Shown here piece by piece: positions 1 to 8,643 of a stretch of DNA of 64,000 nucleotides; within the stretch, counting starts at the first letter, position 1; every line of letters starts with the position of its first letter. The translations under genes were made by a program, and so were the position numbers. The notes beneath the pieces are model-generated. The model was not told the origin of the DNA, ran no database searches, and saw nothing but the letters and a program-made list of their open reading frames with translations. This DNA is from Nonomuraea solani (GTDB lineage: Bacteria > Actinomycetota > Actinomycetes > Streptosporangiales > Streptosporangiaceae). The DNA lies in NCBI RefSeq assembly GCF_900108335.1, contig NZ_FNVT01000002.1:985620-1049619 (forward strand). The letters run 5' to 3'.

Positions 1-432
1 GTAGGTGATGTTGGCCATGCTGGAGGCGAAGTTCCCGCCGCCGACCCCGGCCAGGGCCGCGATCACCAGGAAGAGCCAGTAGGGCGTGGCCGGATTGCTC
101 ACCGCCACCCCGAGCAGCACGGCGGGGATGAGCAGCAGCAGCGCGCTGACCACGGTGAAATTCCGTCCGCCGAACTTGGCCGGCCCGAACGTGTAGGGCA
201 CCCGCAGCACCGAGCCGATCAGGTTCGGCAGCGCCACCAGCCAGAACAACTGGTCGGTGGTGAACTCGTAGGCCCCCATCTTGGTGGCCACGATGCTCCA
301 CAACGTCCACACGGTGAATCCGAGATGCTCGGCCACGATCGAGAAGATCAGGTTGCGTCGTGCCACGCGCTTGCCTGAGTTCTCCCAGAAGGCTGGGTCA
401 TCTGGGTGCCATTCGGCGATCCAGCGCGCCAT
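1..432 (-). CDS. narK: Nitrate/nitrite antiporter NarK, N-terminal part (runs off the window)
   Basis: The reverse strand encodes the first 144 residues of an MFS transporter of the nitrate/nitrite porter family. It opens MARWIAEWHPDD and has the NarK-typical stretch RNLIFSIVAEHLGFTVWTLW at about residues 26-45. The family signature GGGNFASSMANI follows near the window edge, at the end of the second quarter of the protein. Several hydrophobic helices are visible between them. The start is set by AGGAGAGG a few bases upstream of the ATG at 432. The family imports nitrate or exports nitrite across the cytoplasmic membrane. The rest of the protein and any nitrate-reductase neighbours lie outside the window. 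Confidence 0.9.
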   Translation of the reverse strand, partial: MARWIAEWHPDDPAFWENSGKRVARRNLIFSIVAEHLGFTVWTLWSIVATKMGAYEFTTDQLFWLVALPNLIGSVLRVPYTFGPAKFGGRNFTVVSALLLLIPAVLLGVAVSNPATPYWLFLVIAALAGVGGGNFASSMANITY

Positions 433-634
433 CGACCTCTCCTACACTCGGCGTCCGGGATCTCCAAGGTAGGAAGCGCTCGTTACGCACACTGACCGTG
501 CGTGTCCGTGCGTTCGTTACGGGTGATTCACCTCGGTAACACGCCACGCACAAGTGTCACGCTCGAAACACGCCCGTAATGATCGGTTACGTGCCCCTGG
601 CTGGGGTAACAGCACTCACAGCGAGGGGGGAAGC

Positions 635-925
635 ATGATCAAGAAGCTGCATCAGATGGGAATCCGGTCGAGCCACATGTACACCGCGGGGGTGGTGTCC
701 ATCGGGCTGTCCTGCGGAAGCTGGTTCCTGTCGAAGAACACGGAGGCGTCCGGCCTGGACCGGGCCGACCGTTGGGGGATCTTCATCGGGGAGTGGGCGC
801 CCACGTTCATCGCGCTCGGGGTCGCACTCCGGATGGAAGAGACCCATCGGGATCTGGACGAGCCGGAGATGGGAATGTACGAACAGTCGGAGGGCATGCG
901 CAGCCGGTCACACGCCGGCGTATGA
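635..925 (+). CDS. Small two-helix membrane protein, unknown function
   Basis: A 96-residue protein starting at an ATG preceded by GAGGGGGG. It shows two hydrophobic segments, about residues 12-30 (MYTAGVVSIGLSCGSWFL) and 45-65 (WGIFIGEWAPTFIALGVAL), then a polar, acidic C-terminal tail with EETHRDLDEPEMGMYEQSE. I recognise no enzymatic motif. The size and layout resemble small conserved actinomycete membrane proteins of unknown role. A longer in-frame reading from 554 lacks a ribosome-binding site and was not used. A strong hairpin lies just after the stop. The upstream gap (433-634) holds no other gene I can support. Confidence 0.7.
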   Translation: MIKKLHQMGIRSSHMYTAGVVSIGLSCGSWFLSKNTEASGLDRADRWGIFIGEWAPTFIALGVALRMEETHRDLDEPEMGMYEQSEGMRSRSHAGV

Positions 926-934
926 CGGATACGT

Positions 935-968
935 CACGCGGGTCACGTCACTGTGCGTGACCCGCGTG
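935..968. terminator. Bidirectional hairpin terminator between convergent genes
   Basis: Perfect 13-bp inverted repeat (CACGCGGGTCACG and its complement) around an 8-nt loop. It lies between the end of the small membrane protein (+) and the end of the acetyltransferase (-). There is no clear T-tract, as is common in high-GC actinomycetes. Confidence 0.7.
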
Positions 969-982
969 CCGCGTGTTCAGGC

Positions 983-1459
983 TCAGTCGCGCCGGGCGGC
1001 CAGGCGCCGCAGCGGGTCGTCGGTCAGCCGGTACTTCAGCCACTCGTCCTGGCGCACGGCGCCGAGCTTGTCGTAGAAGCCGATGCTGGGCTCGTTCCAG
1101 TCGAGGACCGCCCACTCCAGCCGCTGGTATCCGCGCTCGGCGCAGATGCCGGCCAGCTCCCGCATCAGGGCCAGGCCGTGGCCGCCGCCCCGGTGCTGCG
1201 GGCGGACGTACAGGTCCTCCATGTAGACGCCGTGCACGCCGCGCCACGTCGAGAACGTCAGGAACCACAGCGTGAAGCCGGCCACCTCGCCGTCGTGCTC
1301 GGCGATGTGCGCGAAGGCGGCCGGATGGTCGCGGAAGAGCGTGTCACGCAGTTGCTCCTCCGTCACACGCACCTCGTGCTCGGCCTTCTCATAGATGGCG
1401 AGCTCGCGGATCATGCTGATGATCTCTGGCACGTCGGCGGGTGTCGCAGGACGAATCAT
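983..1459 (-). CDS. GNAT acetyltransferase, diamine (SSAT)-like
   Basis: A 158-residue single-domain GNAT protein. It begins MIRPATPADVPEIISMIREL. The acetyl-CoA loop is VRPQHRGGGHGLALMREL at about residues 85-102. The C-terminal motif NEPSIGFYDKLGAVRQDEW and the following YRL are typical of spermidine/spermine and thialysine N-acetyltransferases. Expected reaction: acetyl transfer from acetyl-CoA to a primary amine of a polyamine or related small molecule in the cytoplasm. The substrate is inferred from this resemblance only. The start at 1459 fits the family N-terminus; the frame is open further upstream to 1555, but that extension does not look like GNAT sequence. Confidence 0.82.
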   Translation of the reverse strand: MIRPATPADVPEIISMIRELAIYEKAEHEVRVTEEQLRDTLFRDHPAAFAHIAEHDGEVAGFTLWFLTFSTWRGVHGVYMEDLYVRPQHRGGGHGLALMRELAGICAERGYQRLEWAVLDWNEPSIGFYDKLGAVRQDEWLKYRLTDDPLRRLAARRD

Positions 1460-1578
1460 GCCAATCAGCGTACGGGCGGTTGAACCCTTAACAACATGCC
1501 GTACGTCTATACCTAGAACGGTATTCGGGGAACCGTTCGGACGCTCAATCTTCATGACCGGCAGGGGGGAGCTGAGAT

Positions 1579-3543
1579 ATGAGCGTTGTCCAGGGGTTGC
1601 GGGAGCTCCCGCCCTCGTGTTCGGACCTCAAACTGGCCCTCTTATTGGGCGAACGCGCGCTGTACGTGAACGGAGACCTGCAGACCGCGCGGCGCTGGTA
1701 CGACACCGCCTACCGCCAGGCGGAGTCGTGCGGCGATCCGCCGGCGCTGGCCAGGGCCGCGCTGGGGCTCAGCGGGATCTGGGTCCAGGAGCAGCGGACC
1801 AGCGCGGAGTCGGAGATGGTACGCGCCCGCCAGCGGCACGCGCTGTCACTCATCGATCCCTGCTCCTCGATCGCGCTGCGGCTGCGCACGCGGATGCGCG
1901 GCGAGCAGGACTACCGGGGCGGCGAGCACGCGGGCACCCTGCGGCTGCTGGCCCAGGCCAGGGGCTCGGGTGACGGGCTCGCGCTGGCCGAGGCGCTGAG
2001 CCTGGCGCACCACTGCCTGCTCGGCCCGGAGCACGGGGCGCTCCGGCTGGAGCTGGCCGGCGAGCTGATCGGCCACGCGGCCATCACCGAGCGCCGGGGC
2101 GATCTGCTCATGGGCCTGCTGTGGCGGACGGTGGACCTCTACCTGGCCGCCGACCCGCACGCCGAGCGCTGCCTGGCGGAGCTGCGCCGCCTGCTGGACG
2201 AGCACGCCCACCTGGCGATCGGGTACGTGGTCAGCGCCATCGACGTCATGCTGACCATCCGCTCGGGCCGCTTCGACGAGGCCGAGGCCCAGGCCGGCGC
2301 GTGCTTCGAGCGCGGCGTCGCGGCCGGCGACCTGGACGCCACCGGCTGGTACGGCGGCCACCTCGGCGCCATCCTCTGGTACAAGGGCCGCGCCGGTGAG
2401 CTGGTGCCCGCGCTGACGGACCTGGTCAGCTCCCCCACGCTCAGCCCCATCGACAACTCCTACCTGGCGGGCCTGGCCCTGGCCACGGCCGTGGCGGGCG
2501 ACCGGCGGCAGGCGGCCGGTCAGCTGGCCCGGCTGCGCGGCCGGGACCTGGGCGAGCTGCCGAGTTCGAGCACGTGGCTGTTCTCGCTGTACTGCGCCGT
2601 GGAGACGGCCCACCTGCTCCAGGACGCCGACACGGCCGTCCAGGCGTACGCGCTGCTGTCGCCGTACGCGCGGCTGCCGGTGATCGGCAGCCTCGGCGTG
2701 GTGTGCTTCGGCTCGGTGTGCCACTCGCTGGGCATGGCCGCGCTCACCATGGGCGACCTCGACCTGGCCGTCGAGCACCTGCGCACCGCCGTGCACGACA
2801 ACCTGGCGCTGGGCCACTGGCCGGCCGCCACGCTGTCCCGCTGCCGGCTGGGGCAGGCGCTGGCGCTGCGCGACGGCACCCACGACCAGGACGCGCTACG
2901 GGAGCAGTCCCTGGCCGCACACGAGGCCAGGGAGCTGGGGATGGTGCTGCCGGACGGCCCCGGGGCCACGGCCGAGGTCCCGGCCGGGCGGGCCGCCGCG
3001 GCGCAGGGTCCCTGCCGGATCCGCCGGCACGGGCGGCACTGGCAGGTGGAGCTGGGCGGGCGGGTGGTGCTGGTCGAGCACAGTGTCGGCATGGCGCACC
3101 TGGCCACGCTGGTCGCCAACCCCGGCAGGGAGATCCTGGCCGCCGACCTGGCCGCCGACCTCGCGGCCGGGACGAAGGGGCCCCGGGAGGGCGAGTCGGC
3201 CCAGCCGGTCCTCGACGACCTGGCCAGGGACACCTACCGGCAGCGGCTGAACCACCTACAGGCCGAGATCGACGAACTGGAGTCGATGAACGACCTGGAA
3301 CGGGCGGCGGCACTGCGGCTGGAACGCGAGTGGCTGGTGGCGGAACTGGCGGCGGCGACGGGCATCGGCGGCCGGGCGCGGCCGTTCACGGGGAGCGAGG
3401 AACGCGCCAGGATCGCCGTCGGCAAGGCCATCCGCAGGGCGCTGACCAGGGTCTCGGCGGTGGACCAGACGATCGGTGAGGAGCTGCGCGCGACGGTGCA
3501 GATGGGGGTGCGCTGCTGTTACCGGCCCCGGTTAGCCCGGTAA
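1579..3543 (+). CDS. Large TPR-type protein with LuxR/AfsR-like C-terminal tail
   Basis: A 654-residue, almost entirely helical protein with repeated Ala/Leu-rich helix pairs over residues 15-460 that look like tetratricopeptide repeats. The C-terminal ~170 residues (GRHWQVELGGRVVLVEHSVG to the end) contain a coiled-coil (RLNHLQAEIDELESMNDLERA) and the segment ARPFTGSEERARIAVGKAIR. In my experience this block closes large actinobacterial AAA/TPR regulators and putative signal proteins. The usual N-terminal ATPase or HTH is absent, so this may be a stand-alone effector part. It sits 72 bp upstream of the MocR gene on the same strand and the two may be co-transcribed. The function is not known to me. 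Confidence 0.7.
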   Translation: MSVVQGLRELPPSCSDLKLALLLGERALYVNGDLQTARRWYDTAYRQAESCGDPPALARAALGLSGIWVQEQRTSAESEMVRARQRHALSLIDPCSSIALRLRTRMRGEQDYRGGEHAGTLRLLAQARGSGDGLALAEALSLAHHCLLGPEHGALRLELAGELIGHAAITERRGDLLMGLLWRTVDLYLAADPHAERCLAELRRLLDEHAHLAIGYVVSAIDVMLTIRSGRFDEAEAQAGACFERGVAAGDLDATGWYGGHLGAILWYKGRAGELVPALTDLVSSPTLSPIDNSYLAGLALATAVAGDRRQAAGQLARLRGRDLGELPSSSTWLFSLYCAVETAHLLQDADTAVQAYALLSPYARLPVIGSLGVVCFGSVCHSLGMAALTMGDLDLAVEHLRTAVHDNLALGHWPAATLSRCRLGQALALRDGTHDQDALREQSLAAHEARELGMVLPDGPGATAEVPAGRAAAAQGPCRIRRHGRHWQVELGGRVVLVEHSVGMAHLATLVANPGREILAADLAADLAAGTKGPREGESAQPVLDDLARDTYRQRLNHLQAEIDELESMNDLERAAALRLEREWLVAELAAATGIGGRARPFTGSEERARIAVGKAIRRALTRVSAVDQTIGEELRATVQMGVRCCYRPRLAR

Positions 3544-3615
3544 CCCCCGATGGAACGGAATGTCACGCCTTTAAAGGGAGGGGCCCGGTTCCAGCATTCA
3601 CTGGGGGAAGAATCC

Positions 3616-5070
3616 ATGCGTCATCCGCAAAGGCTCAACGTACCGATCCATCTTGATCGCGACCTGCCGGATCCGCTGCACGACCAGCTCGCCGCCCAGC
3701 TCCGGCAGGCCATCATCCGGGGCCAGCTCGCCGCCCTTACCCGGATGCCGTCCACCCGTACCCTGGCCGACGTGCTGGGGATCTCGCGCGGTGTCGCGCT
3801 GGCGGCGTACGAGACGCTGCTGGCCGAGGGGTACATCTCCGGCCGGCACGGCTCCGGCACGTACGTGTCGGTCCCGAAGGGCGAGTCACTCGCCAGGACC
3901 GCGCCCGAACCGGCGGCCGATCAGCGGCCCCGCCAGCGGTTCACTCAGCGGCCCGGTCAGCCGGTGCCGACCACGGGGCCGCTCATCGACATGCGCCAGG
4001 ACCGGCCGACCGGGCAGGCGTTCCCGCTGGCCGCGTGGCGGGCGGCCTGGCGCAGGGCCGGTCACCGGCCGCCGCTCGACGAGCCGCCCGCGGCCGGGCT
4101 GCCCGAGCTGCGCGCGGCCATCGCCGCCTACCTGCGCGAGTCGCGCGGGCTCGTGCTGAACGGCCACGAGGTGGTCGTCACGGCCGGCTACGGCGACGCC
4201 CTGGAGCTGATCCTGCGCGCGCAGGGCGGCCCGCCGCCGGTCATCGCCCTGGAGGATCCCGCGGCGCCGGGGCTGCGGACGCTGCTCGGCCGGCTCGGGA
4301 CCGTGGTGCCGCTGCCCGTCGACCGTTCGGGGGCGCGCCCGGATCTGATTCCGGAGTCCTGTGACGTCGTGGCGGTGTTGCCGGAGCGGGGCAACCCGCT
4401 CGGCGCGCGGATGCCGGTCGAGCGCCGCCTGGCCCTGGCCGCGTGGGCGCGCGAGAGCGGCGGACTGGTGCTCGAACCGGCCTTCGACGGCCTGTTCAAC
4501 ACCGCTCTCAGCCCGCGTCCGAGCGTCCTGGCCATGGGGGACGTCCGGTCCACGGCGATGGTGGGCTCGTTCTGCGACCTGCTGACGCCGACGCTGCGGC
4601 TGTCGTTCGCGGTGGTGCCGCGGCGGCTGGCGCGGGCGGTCGAGGAGGGCCTGTCCGGCGGGCACGGGCAGCCGTCGTTCACCTGCCAGCTCGCGGTGGC
4701 GGACCTGCTCGGGTCGGGCACCGTGGCCAGGCGGGCGGAGCGGCTGGCGCTCCTGTACGACGCCAAGCGGGCGCTCGTCCGCCAGGCGCTGGGCGCGTAC
4801 CCGGACATCCGGCTGCTCGGCGCGGACACCGGCGCGGCGGCCACCCTGCTGCTGCCGTCGTCGGTCCGGGCCGAGTCGGTCGTGGGCCGGCTGCGGACGC
4901 GGCGGGTGCAGGTTGCGGAGCTGAGCGCGTACCACCACCCGCGCGGCGTGCCCGGCAACGGGATCGTCTTCAGCTACGGCCACCTGGACGCGATCACGCT
5001 GCGCAGGGCGCTGCACGCGATGGCGCGCACGCTCGACGACCACCGTCTGAGCCGCCGCACAGCGGCCTGA
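3616..5070 (+). CDS. MocR-type GntR regulator with degenerate aminotransferase domain
   Basis: A 484-residue protein with an N-terminal GntR winged helix (DPLHDQLAAQLRQAIIRGQL, PSTRTLADVLGISRGVALAA, GYISGRHGSGTYV; residues ~15-90), a linker and a fold-type-I aminotransferase-like domain. MocR proteins normally hold PLP on a lysine in a GTFSK-like motif. The equivalent here reads VGSFCDLLTPTLRLSF, with Asp in place of Lys. The usual EDDYDSEF motif reads EPAFDGLF. The protein therefore probably cannot form the internal aldimine. DNA binding looks intact. The start at 3616 follows GGGGGAAG; the upstream in-frame ATG at 3550 gives a non-family extension. Its target is unknown; neighbours offer no clear PLP-related gene. 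Confidence 0.85.
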   Translation: MRHPQRLNVPIHLDRDLPDPLHDQLAAQLRQAIIRGQLAALTRMPSTRTLADVLGISRGVALAAYETLLAEGYISGRHGSGTYVSVPKGESLARTAPEPAADQRPRQRFTQRPGQPVPTTGPLIDMRQDRPTGQAFPLAAWRAAWRRAGHRPPLDEPPAAGLPELRAAIAAYLRESRGLVLNGHEVVVTAGYGDALELILRAQGGPPPVIALEDPAAPGLRTLLGRLGTVVPLPVDRSGARPDLIPESCDVVAVLPERGNPLGARMPVERRLALAAWARESGGLVLEPAFDGLFNTALSPRPSVLAMGDVRSTAMVGSFCDLLTPTLRLSFAVVPRRLARAVEEGLSGGHGQPSFTCQLAVADLLGSGTVARRAERLALLYDAKRALVRQALGAYPDIRLLGADTGAAATLLLPSSVRAESVVGRLRTRRVQVAELSAYHHPRGVPGNGIVFSYGHLDAITLRRALHAMARTLDDHRLSRRTAA

Positions 5071-5136
5071 CCCATGGGGATAGTGGCGAGATCGCCGCCT
5101 GAGGCGCACCTTTTCATGAGATCGAAAGGAGCTCTC

Positions 5137-6465
5137 ATGAACACGTTCATCGCGCTGCTGCTGGTGGTCCCGCCCATGGGGGTGCCCGTGGGAGTGCCCG
5201 TGGGGGTGCCCGCGAGCGTCCCCTCCGGCGTTCCCGACGTGGACGCGGTGCAGGTGTGGAACGAACAAGCACTGGCGGTCGTCCGTGCTGAGCGGGCCTC
5301 CGACGCCGACGCGGCCCGGACGTACGCGATGGTCAACATCGGCATGTACGACGCCGTCAACGGCATCGCCGTGGCCCGCGGCGACCGCCAGTCCAGAACG
5401 CCCGCCCTGCGCGACGCGAAGGGCGCGCCCGCGCGGGGCGACCAGCAGGCCGCGGCCCTGGCGGCGGCCCACGCGGTCCTCACCCGCCTCTACCCGCGCC
5501 AGGAGAAGAGCCTGAGTGATCGGCTGACGGCGGACCTGGCCCGGTTAGGGACGGGGCCGTGGATCACCGCCGGCCGCGCCTGGGGCGAGACCGTGGGCGG
5601 GGACGTGTACACGGCCCGGCTGGACGACGGCTCGGCGCCGGTGGAGACCCAGCCCGCGGGCTCGGGGCCGGGCGTGTTCGGGCAGGCGTGGTCGGGGGTG
5701 CAGTACCGGAACATGACCCCGTTCGGCCTCGCCGACGCCGCCCCGTACGTCGGGCAAGGCCCGCCACCGCTCGCGAGCCTCGACTACGCGGCGGCGTTCG
5801 CCGAGGTCAGGCTGCTCGGCGACGCCGGCCTCCCGGACGCGGCCAAGTCGGCCGTCTTCCAGTACTGGTCGCTGCCCACCGGCACCGCGCAGCCGCCCGG
5901 CGAGTGGATCAAGATCGGGCTCGCCGTGCCCAGGCCGCTGCCGCTGCCGGACAAGGCGCGGCTGTTCGCGCTGCTCGGCATGGCGCTGGCCGACACCTCG
6001 ATCCCGACGGTCATGACCAAGTACGTCCACCGCCACTGGCGGCCCCAGGCGGCCATCCAGCAGGCGGACACGGACGGGAACGCCCAGACCGAACAGGTGC
6101 CGGGCTGGCTCGCGCGGGCGGGCAACCCGGGCGGCTCACCCGAGTACATCTCCGGCCACAGCTCCTTCAGCGGCGCGGGCGCGGCCGCCCTGGCGGGCTT
6201 CTTCTGCGCCGACCGCATCCCGTTCACGCTGGTCACCGACTCCGCGCCGGTCGATCCGGCCACCGGGCAGCCGTGGCGGCGGAGCTTCCCCGGCTTCTCC
6301 GCCGCCGCGGCCGACGCGGGGCGCTCGCGGGTGCTCGGCGGGCTGCACTTCTCCTTCAGCAACTTCGACGGGCTGGCGATGGGCGCCGACGTGGCGGCCG
6401 AGATCCTGGCCAAGCGCCTGCTGCTCAGGTCGGGTTCCACGCATCACGGAGCCTGTCCCCGCTGA
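5137..6465 (+). CDS. Secreted vanadium-dependent haloperoxidase / PAP2-family protein
   Basis: A 442-residue protein with a short hydrophobic N-terminus followed by a Gly-Val-Pro repeat (MGVPVGVPVGVPASVPSGVP) that probably lies just outside the membrane. The C-terminal half has the three signatures of the vanadate/phosphate site: K-x6-R (KYVHRHWR), SGHSSFSGAG and SRVLGGLHFSFSNFDG. It therefore belongs to the vanadium haloperoxidase / acid phosphatase superfamily. Whether it oxidises halide or only hydrolyses phosphate cannot be read from these motifs. The ATG at 5137 has AAAGGA upstream; the ATG at 5074 has no ribosome-binding site. A strong terminator follows, and the next gene encodes another exported protein. 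Confidence 0.8.
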   Translation: MNTFIALLLVVPPMGVPVGVPVGVPASVPSGVPDVDAVQVWNEQALAVVRAERASDADAARTYAMVNIGMYDAVNGIAVARGDRQSRTPALRDAKGAPARGDQQAAALAAAHAVLTRLYPRQEKSLSDRLTADLARLGTGPWITAGRAWGETVGGDVYTARLDDGSAPVETQPAGSGPGVFGQAWSGVQYRNMTPFGLADAAPYVGQGPPPLASLDYAAAFAEVRLLGDAGLPDAAKSAVFQYWSLPTGTAQPPGEWIKIGLAVPRPLPLPDKARLFALLGMALADTSIPTVMTKYVHRHWRPQAAIQQADTDGNAQTEQVPGWLARAGNPGGSPEYISGHSSFSGAGAAALAGFFCADRIPFTLVTDSAPVDPATGQPWRRSFPGFSAAAADAGRSRVLGGLHFSFSNFDGLAMGADVAAEILAKRLLLRSGSTHHGACPR

Positions 6466-6583
6466 CCCCGGATGGAACCGGCTGGAACCGGCCACTACCC
6501 GCGCGGAATGCCCGCTCTCTGGACCTGGGCCGGGCTTCCCGGGCGGGCGCAACGTGAGGGAGGTGGCCGCGCCGACGCGGCTC

Positions 6584-6630
6584 GCACCCCGCCCCTCCCA
6601 CCACCACCCTGGGGGCGGGGTGCGGTTTTC
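6584..6630 (+). terminator. Intrinsic terminator after the haloperoxidase-like gene
   Basis: Perfect 12-bp stem (GCACCCCGCCCC with its complement at 6612-6623), a 16-nt loop, then GGTTTTCTC. It ends just before the ribosome-binding site of the CHRD gene. Confidence 0.8.
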
Positions 6631-6652
6631 TCTCCCTGAGAAGGTGAACGAC

Positions 6653-7861
6653 ATGCTCATCCGCACCCTCGTCATCGCGGCGATGGGCCTGACCCTGCTT
6701 CCCGCCACCTCCGCTTCGGTGGAGGACCCGGTCTACCTCGTGGCCGGGCTGCGCGGGGCGAACGAGGTCGGCGCTCCCGGCGACCCGGACGGCCTGGCCA
6801 CGGTCGCGCTCAAGATCTCCGGCGACGACGTGTCGTTCGCCATCCGCTGGGACAGGATCGACGGCCCGAAGGCCGCCCACATCCATCTCGGCGCGAGGGG
6901 CACGAACGGCGACGTCCGGCTTGACCTGCTCCAGGGGCGGCTGCCGAAGACCGCGCTGGGCGTGGCCGGCACCGCCAAGGCCGACCCGGCCCTGGTCGCC
7001 GCCCTCGTGGCGAACCCGAACGGCTTCTACGCCAACCTGCACAACGACGCGTTCGAGAGCGGCGCCGTACGCGGGCAGTTCCACCGGCTCAACCGGGCCA
7101 TCGACCTGCGCGGCGTGCTGCACGGGGCCGACCAGGCCACGATCTCGTCGCGGCTGGACGGCTGGTGGCTGCGGCCCGCGTCCGCCACGTCCATGGCCTT
7201 CACCGCCACCTGGTCGGGCGTCCTGCCGCCGGTCAGCGGCCATATCGAAGGCGTTCCTTTCGGGGCCGTCGCGTCGGCGGAGCTGTTCGAGGACCCGGAC
7301 GGCCTGCAGCCGAACCTGACCGGACTGGCGGGTGAGGCCCCGGTCGACAAGGCGCTGCTGAAGCGCATCGTCAACCAGCCGCAGGCGTTCGACGCCGTTC
7401 TGCGCAGCCTCGAAGGCGGCGTCGTACGGGAGCGGCTGTCCACCGTGCCGCCCAAGCACCCCCGGGCGCTGACAGCCGACGTGCTGCTCGGGGCACAGAT
7501 CTACGCCTGCACCAGGCAGCCGGGCGGGAGCCTGGCGTTCACCCAGTTCGACGTCAGCGCCAAGCTGCGGCGGAGCATCGACCACAGCTTCGTCCAGCCC
7601 GTCACCGGCCCGCCGCAGTGGATCGCGCCCGACCACAGCGCCGTCCGTGGCGCGGTCGTCAGCAGGACGCCGAACGGCGACGGCAACATCCCCGAACTCG
7701 TCCTCGACGCCACCCAGGCGGGCGCGGGCGCCGGCCTGCTCGCCCACGCGACGCAGATCCTGCGCCTGAACACCAAGGGCGGCGTCGCCCCCAGTGGCAC
7801 CTGCGTGGAAGGGTCGAAGGCGTCGGTGCTCTACAACGCCGACTACCTGTTCCTCGGCTAG
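6653..7861 (+). CDS. Exported CHRD-domain protein
   Basis: A 402-residue protein with an N-terminal signal peptide (MLIRTLVIAAMGLTLLPATSA) and a CHRD domain at about residues 25-140. Hallmarks are LRGANEVGAPGDPDG, AAHIHLGARGTNGDV and the terminal FYANLHNDAFESGAVRGQF. A second, more diverged copy seems to occupy residues ~145-265. The C-terminal third (RALTADVLLGAQIYACTRQP onward) resembles secreted DUF3455-like proteins, but I am not sure of that part. CHRD domains are structural beta domains first seen in chordin, with no known catalysis. AAGGTG precedes the ATG. The stop is 11 bp from the next GTG, so the acetyltransferase gene downstream may be co-translated. Confidence 0.78.
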   Translation: MLIRTLVIAAMGLTLLPATSASVEDPVYLVAGLRGANEVGAPGDPDGLATVALKISGDDVSFAIRWDRIDGPKAAHIHLGARGTNGDVRLDLLQGRLPKTALGVAGTAKADPALVAALVANPNGFYANLHNDAFESGAVRGQFHRLNRAIDLRGVLHGADQATISSRLDGWWLRPASATSMAFTATWSGVLPPVSGHIEGVPFGAVASAELFEDPDGLQPNLTGLAGEAPVDKALLKRIVNQPQAFDAVLRSLEGGVVRERLSTVPPKHPRALTADVLLGAQIYACTRQPGGSLAFTQFDVSAKLRRSIDHSFVQPVTGPPQWIAPDHSAVRGAVVSRTPNGDGNIPELVLDATQAGAGAGLLAHATQILRLNTKGGVAPSGTCVEGSKASVLYNADYLFLG

Positions 7862-7872
7862 AGTGCCCGTTC

Positions 7873-8643
7873 GTGAACGAAACCCTCCTTGAGGCGTACG
7901 ACCGGACCCGCCGGTGGATTCCCGAACTGATCCCCGGCGGGCTCTCCTATGAGCTCGACGGGCCGCTGCTCCGGATCACCGGCATGCACCAGGGCTTCGT
8001 GGAGGGGCCGCCCGTGCTCCAGGCCGCCTACCTCGACGAGCTGATCGCCCGGCAGTGCGCCTACTTCGCGGCGCGCGGCGAGGCGTTCGAGTGGAAGACG
8101 CGCGGCCACGACCTGCCCGCCGACCTGCCTGACCGGCTCACCCGCGCCGGTTTCGTCCCCGAGACCCCGGAGACGGTGCTGGTCGGCCTGGCCAAGGACC
8201 TCGACTCCGGCTCCCCGCCCCCGGCGGGTGTGACCATCCGCCAGGTCACCGCCGACGACGACCTGCGGGCGATCGCCGCGATGGAGTCGGAGGTCTGGGG
8301 TGAAGACTGGAGCTGGGTGGCCGACGACCTGATCAGGCGGGTCGCCGACGATCCCGGCGCCATCACGATCCTGGTGGCCGAGGCCGGCGACCGGGTGGTG
8401 TCGGCGGCCTGGCTCGTGCACAAGCCGGGCACCGGCTTCGCCGGGCTGTGGGGCGGCTCGACGCTGAAGGAGTTCCGGGGCCGCGGCATCTACCGCGCCC
8501 TGGTCGCCGCGCGGGCCCGGCTGGCGGTGGCGGCGGGCGTCGTTCACCTCCAGGTGGACGCCTCGGAGGACAGCCGCCCGATCCTGCAGCGGCTCGGCCT
8601 CCAGGCGGTCACCACCACGACGCCCTACGTGTGGCGGCCCTGA
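7873..8643 (+). CDS. GNAT-family acetyltransferase
   Basis: A 256-residue protein. The first ~115 residues are a poorly conserved N-terminal domain. A GNAT domain follows from VTIRQVTADDDLRAIAAMES to the end, with the acetyl-CoA loop TLKEFRGRGIYRALVAARAR and a C-terminal SRPILQRLGLQAVTTTTPYVW. Such two-part GNAT proteins of actinomycetes have unknown substrates. The start is a GTG only 11 bp after the CHRD gene, with no obvious ribosome-binding site, suggesting coupling. Its last 19 bp overlap the 3' end of the TROVE remnant on the other strand. Confidence 0.75.
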   Translation: MNETLLEAYDRTRRWIPELIPGGLSYELDGPLLRITGMHQGFVEGPPVLQAAYLDELIARQCAYFAARGEAFEWKTRGHDLPADLPDRLTRAGFVPETPETVLVGLAKDLDSGSPPPAGVTIRQVTADDDLRAIAAMESEVWGEDWSWVADDLIRRVADDPGAITILVAEAGDRVVSAAWLVHKPGTGFAGLWGGSTLKEFRGRGIYRALVAARARLAVAAGVVHLQVDASEDSRPILQRLGLQAVTTTTPYVWRP

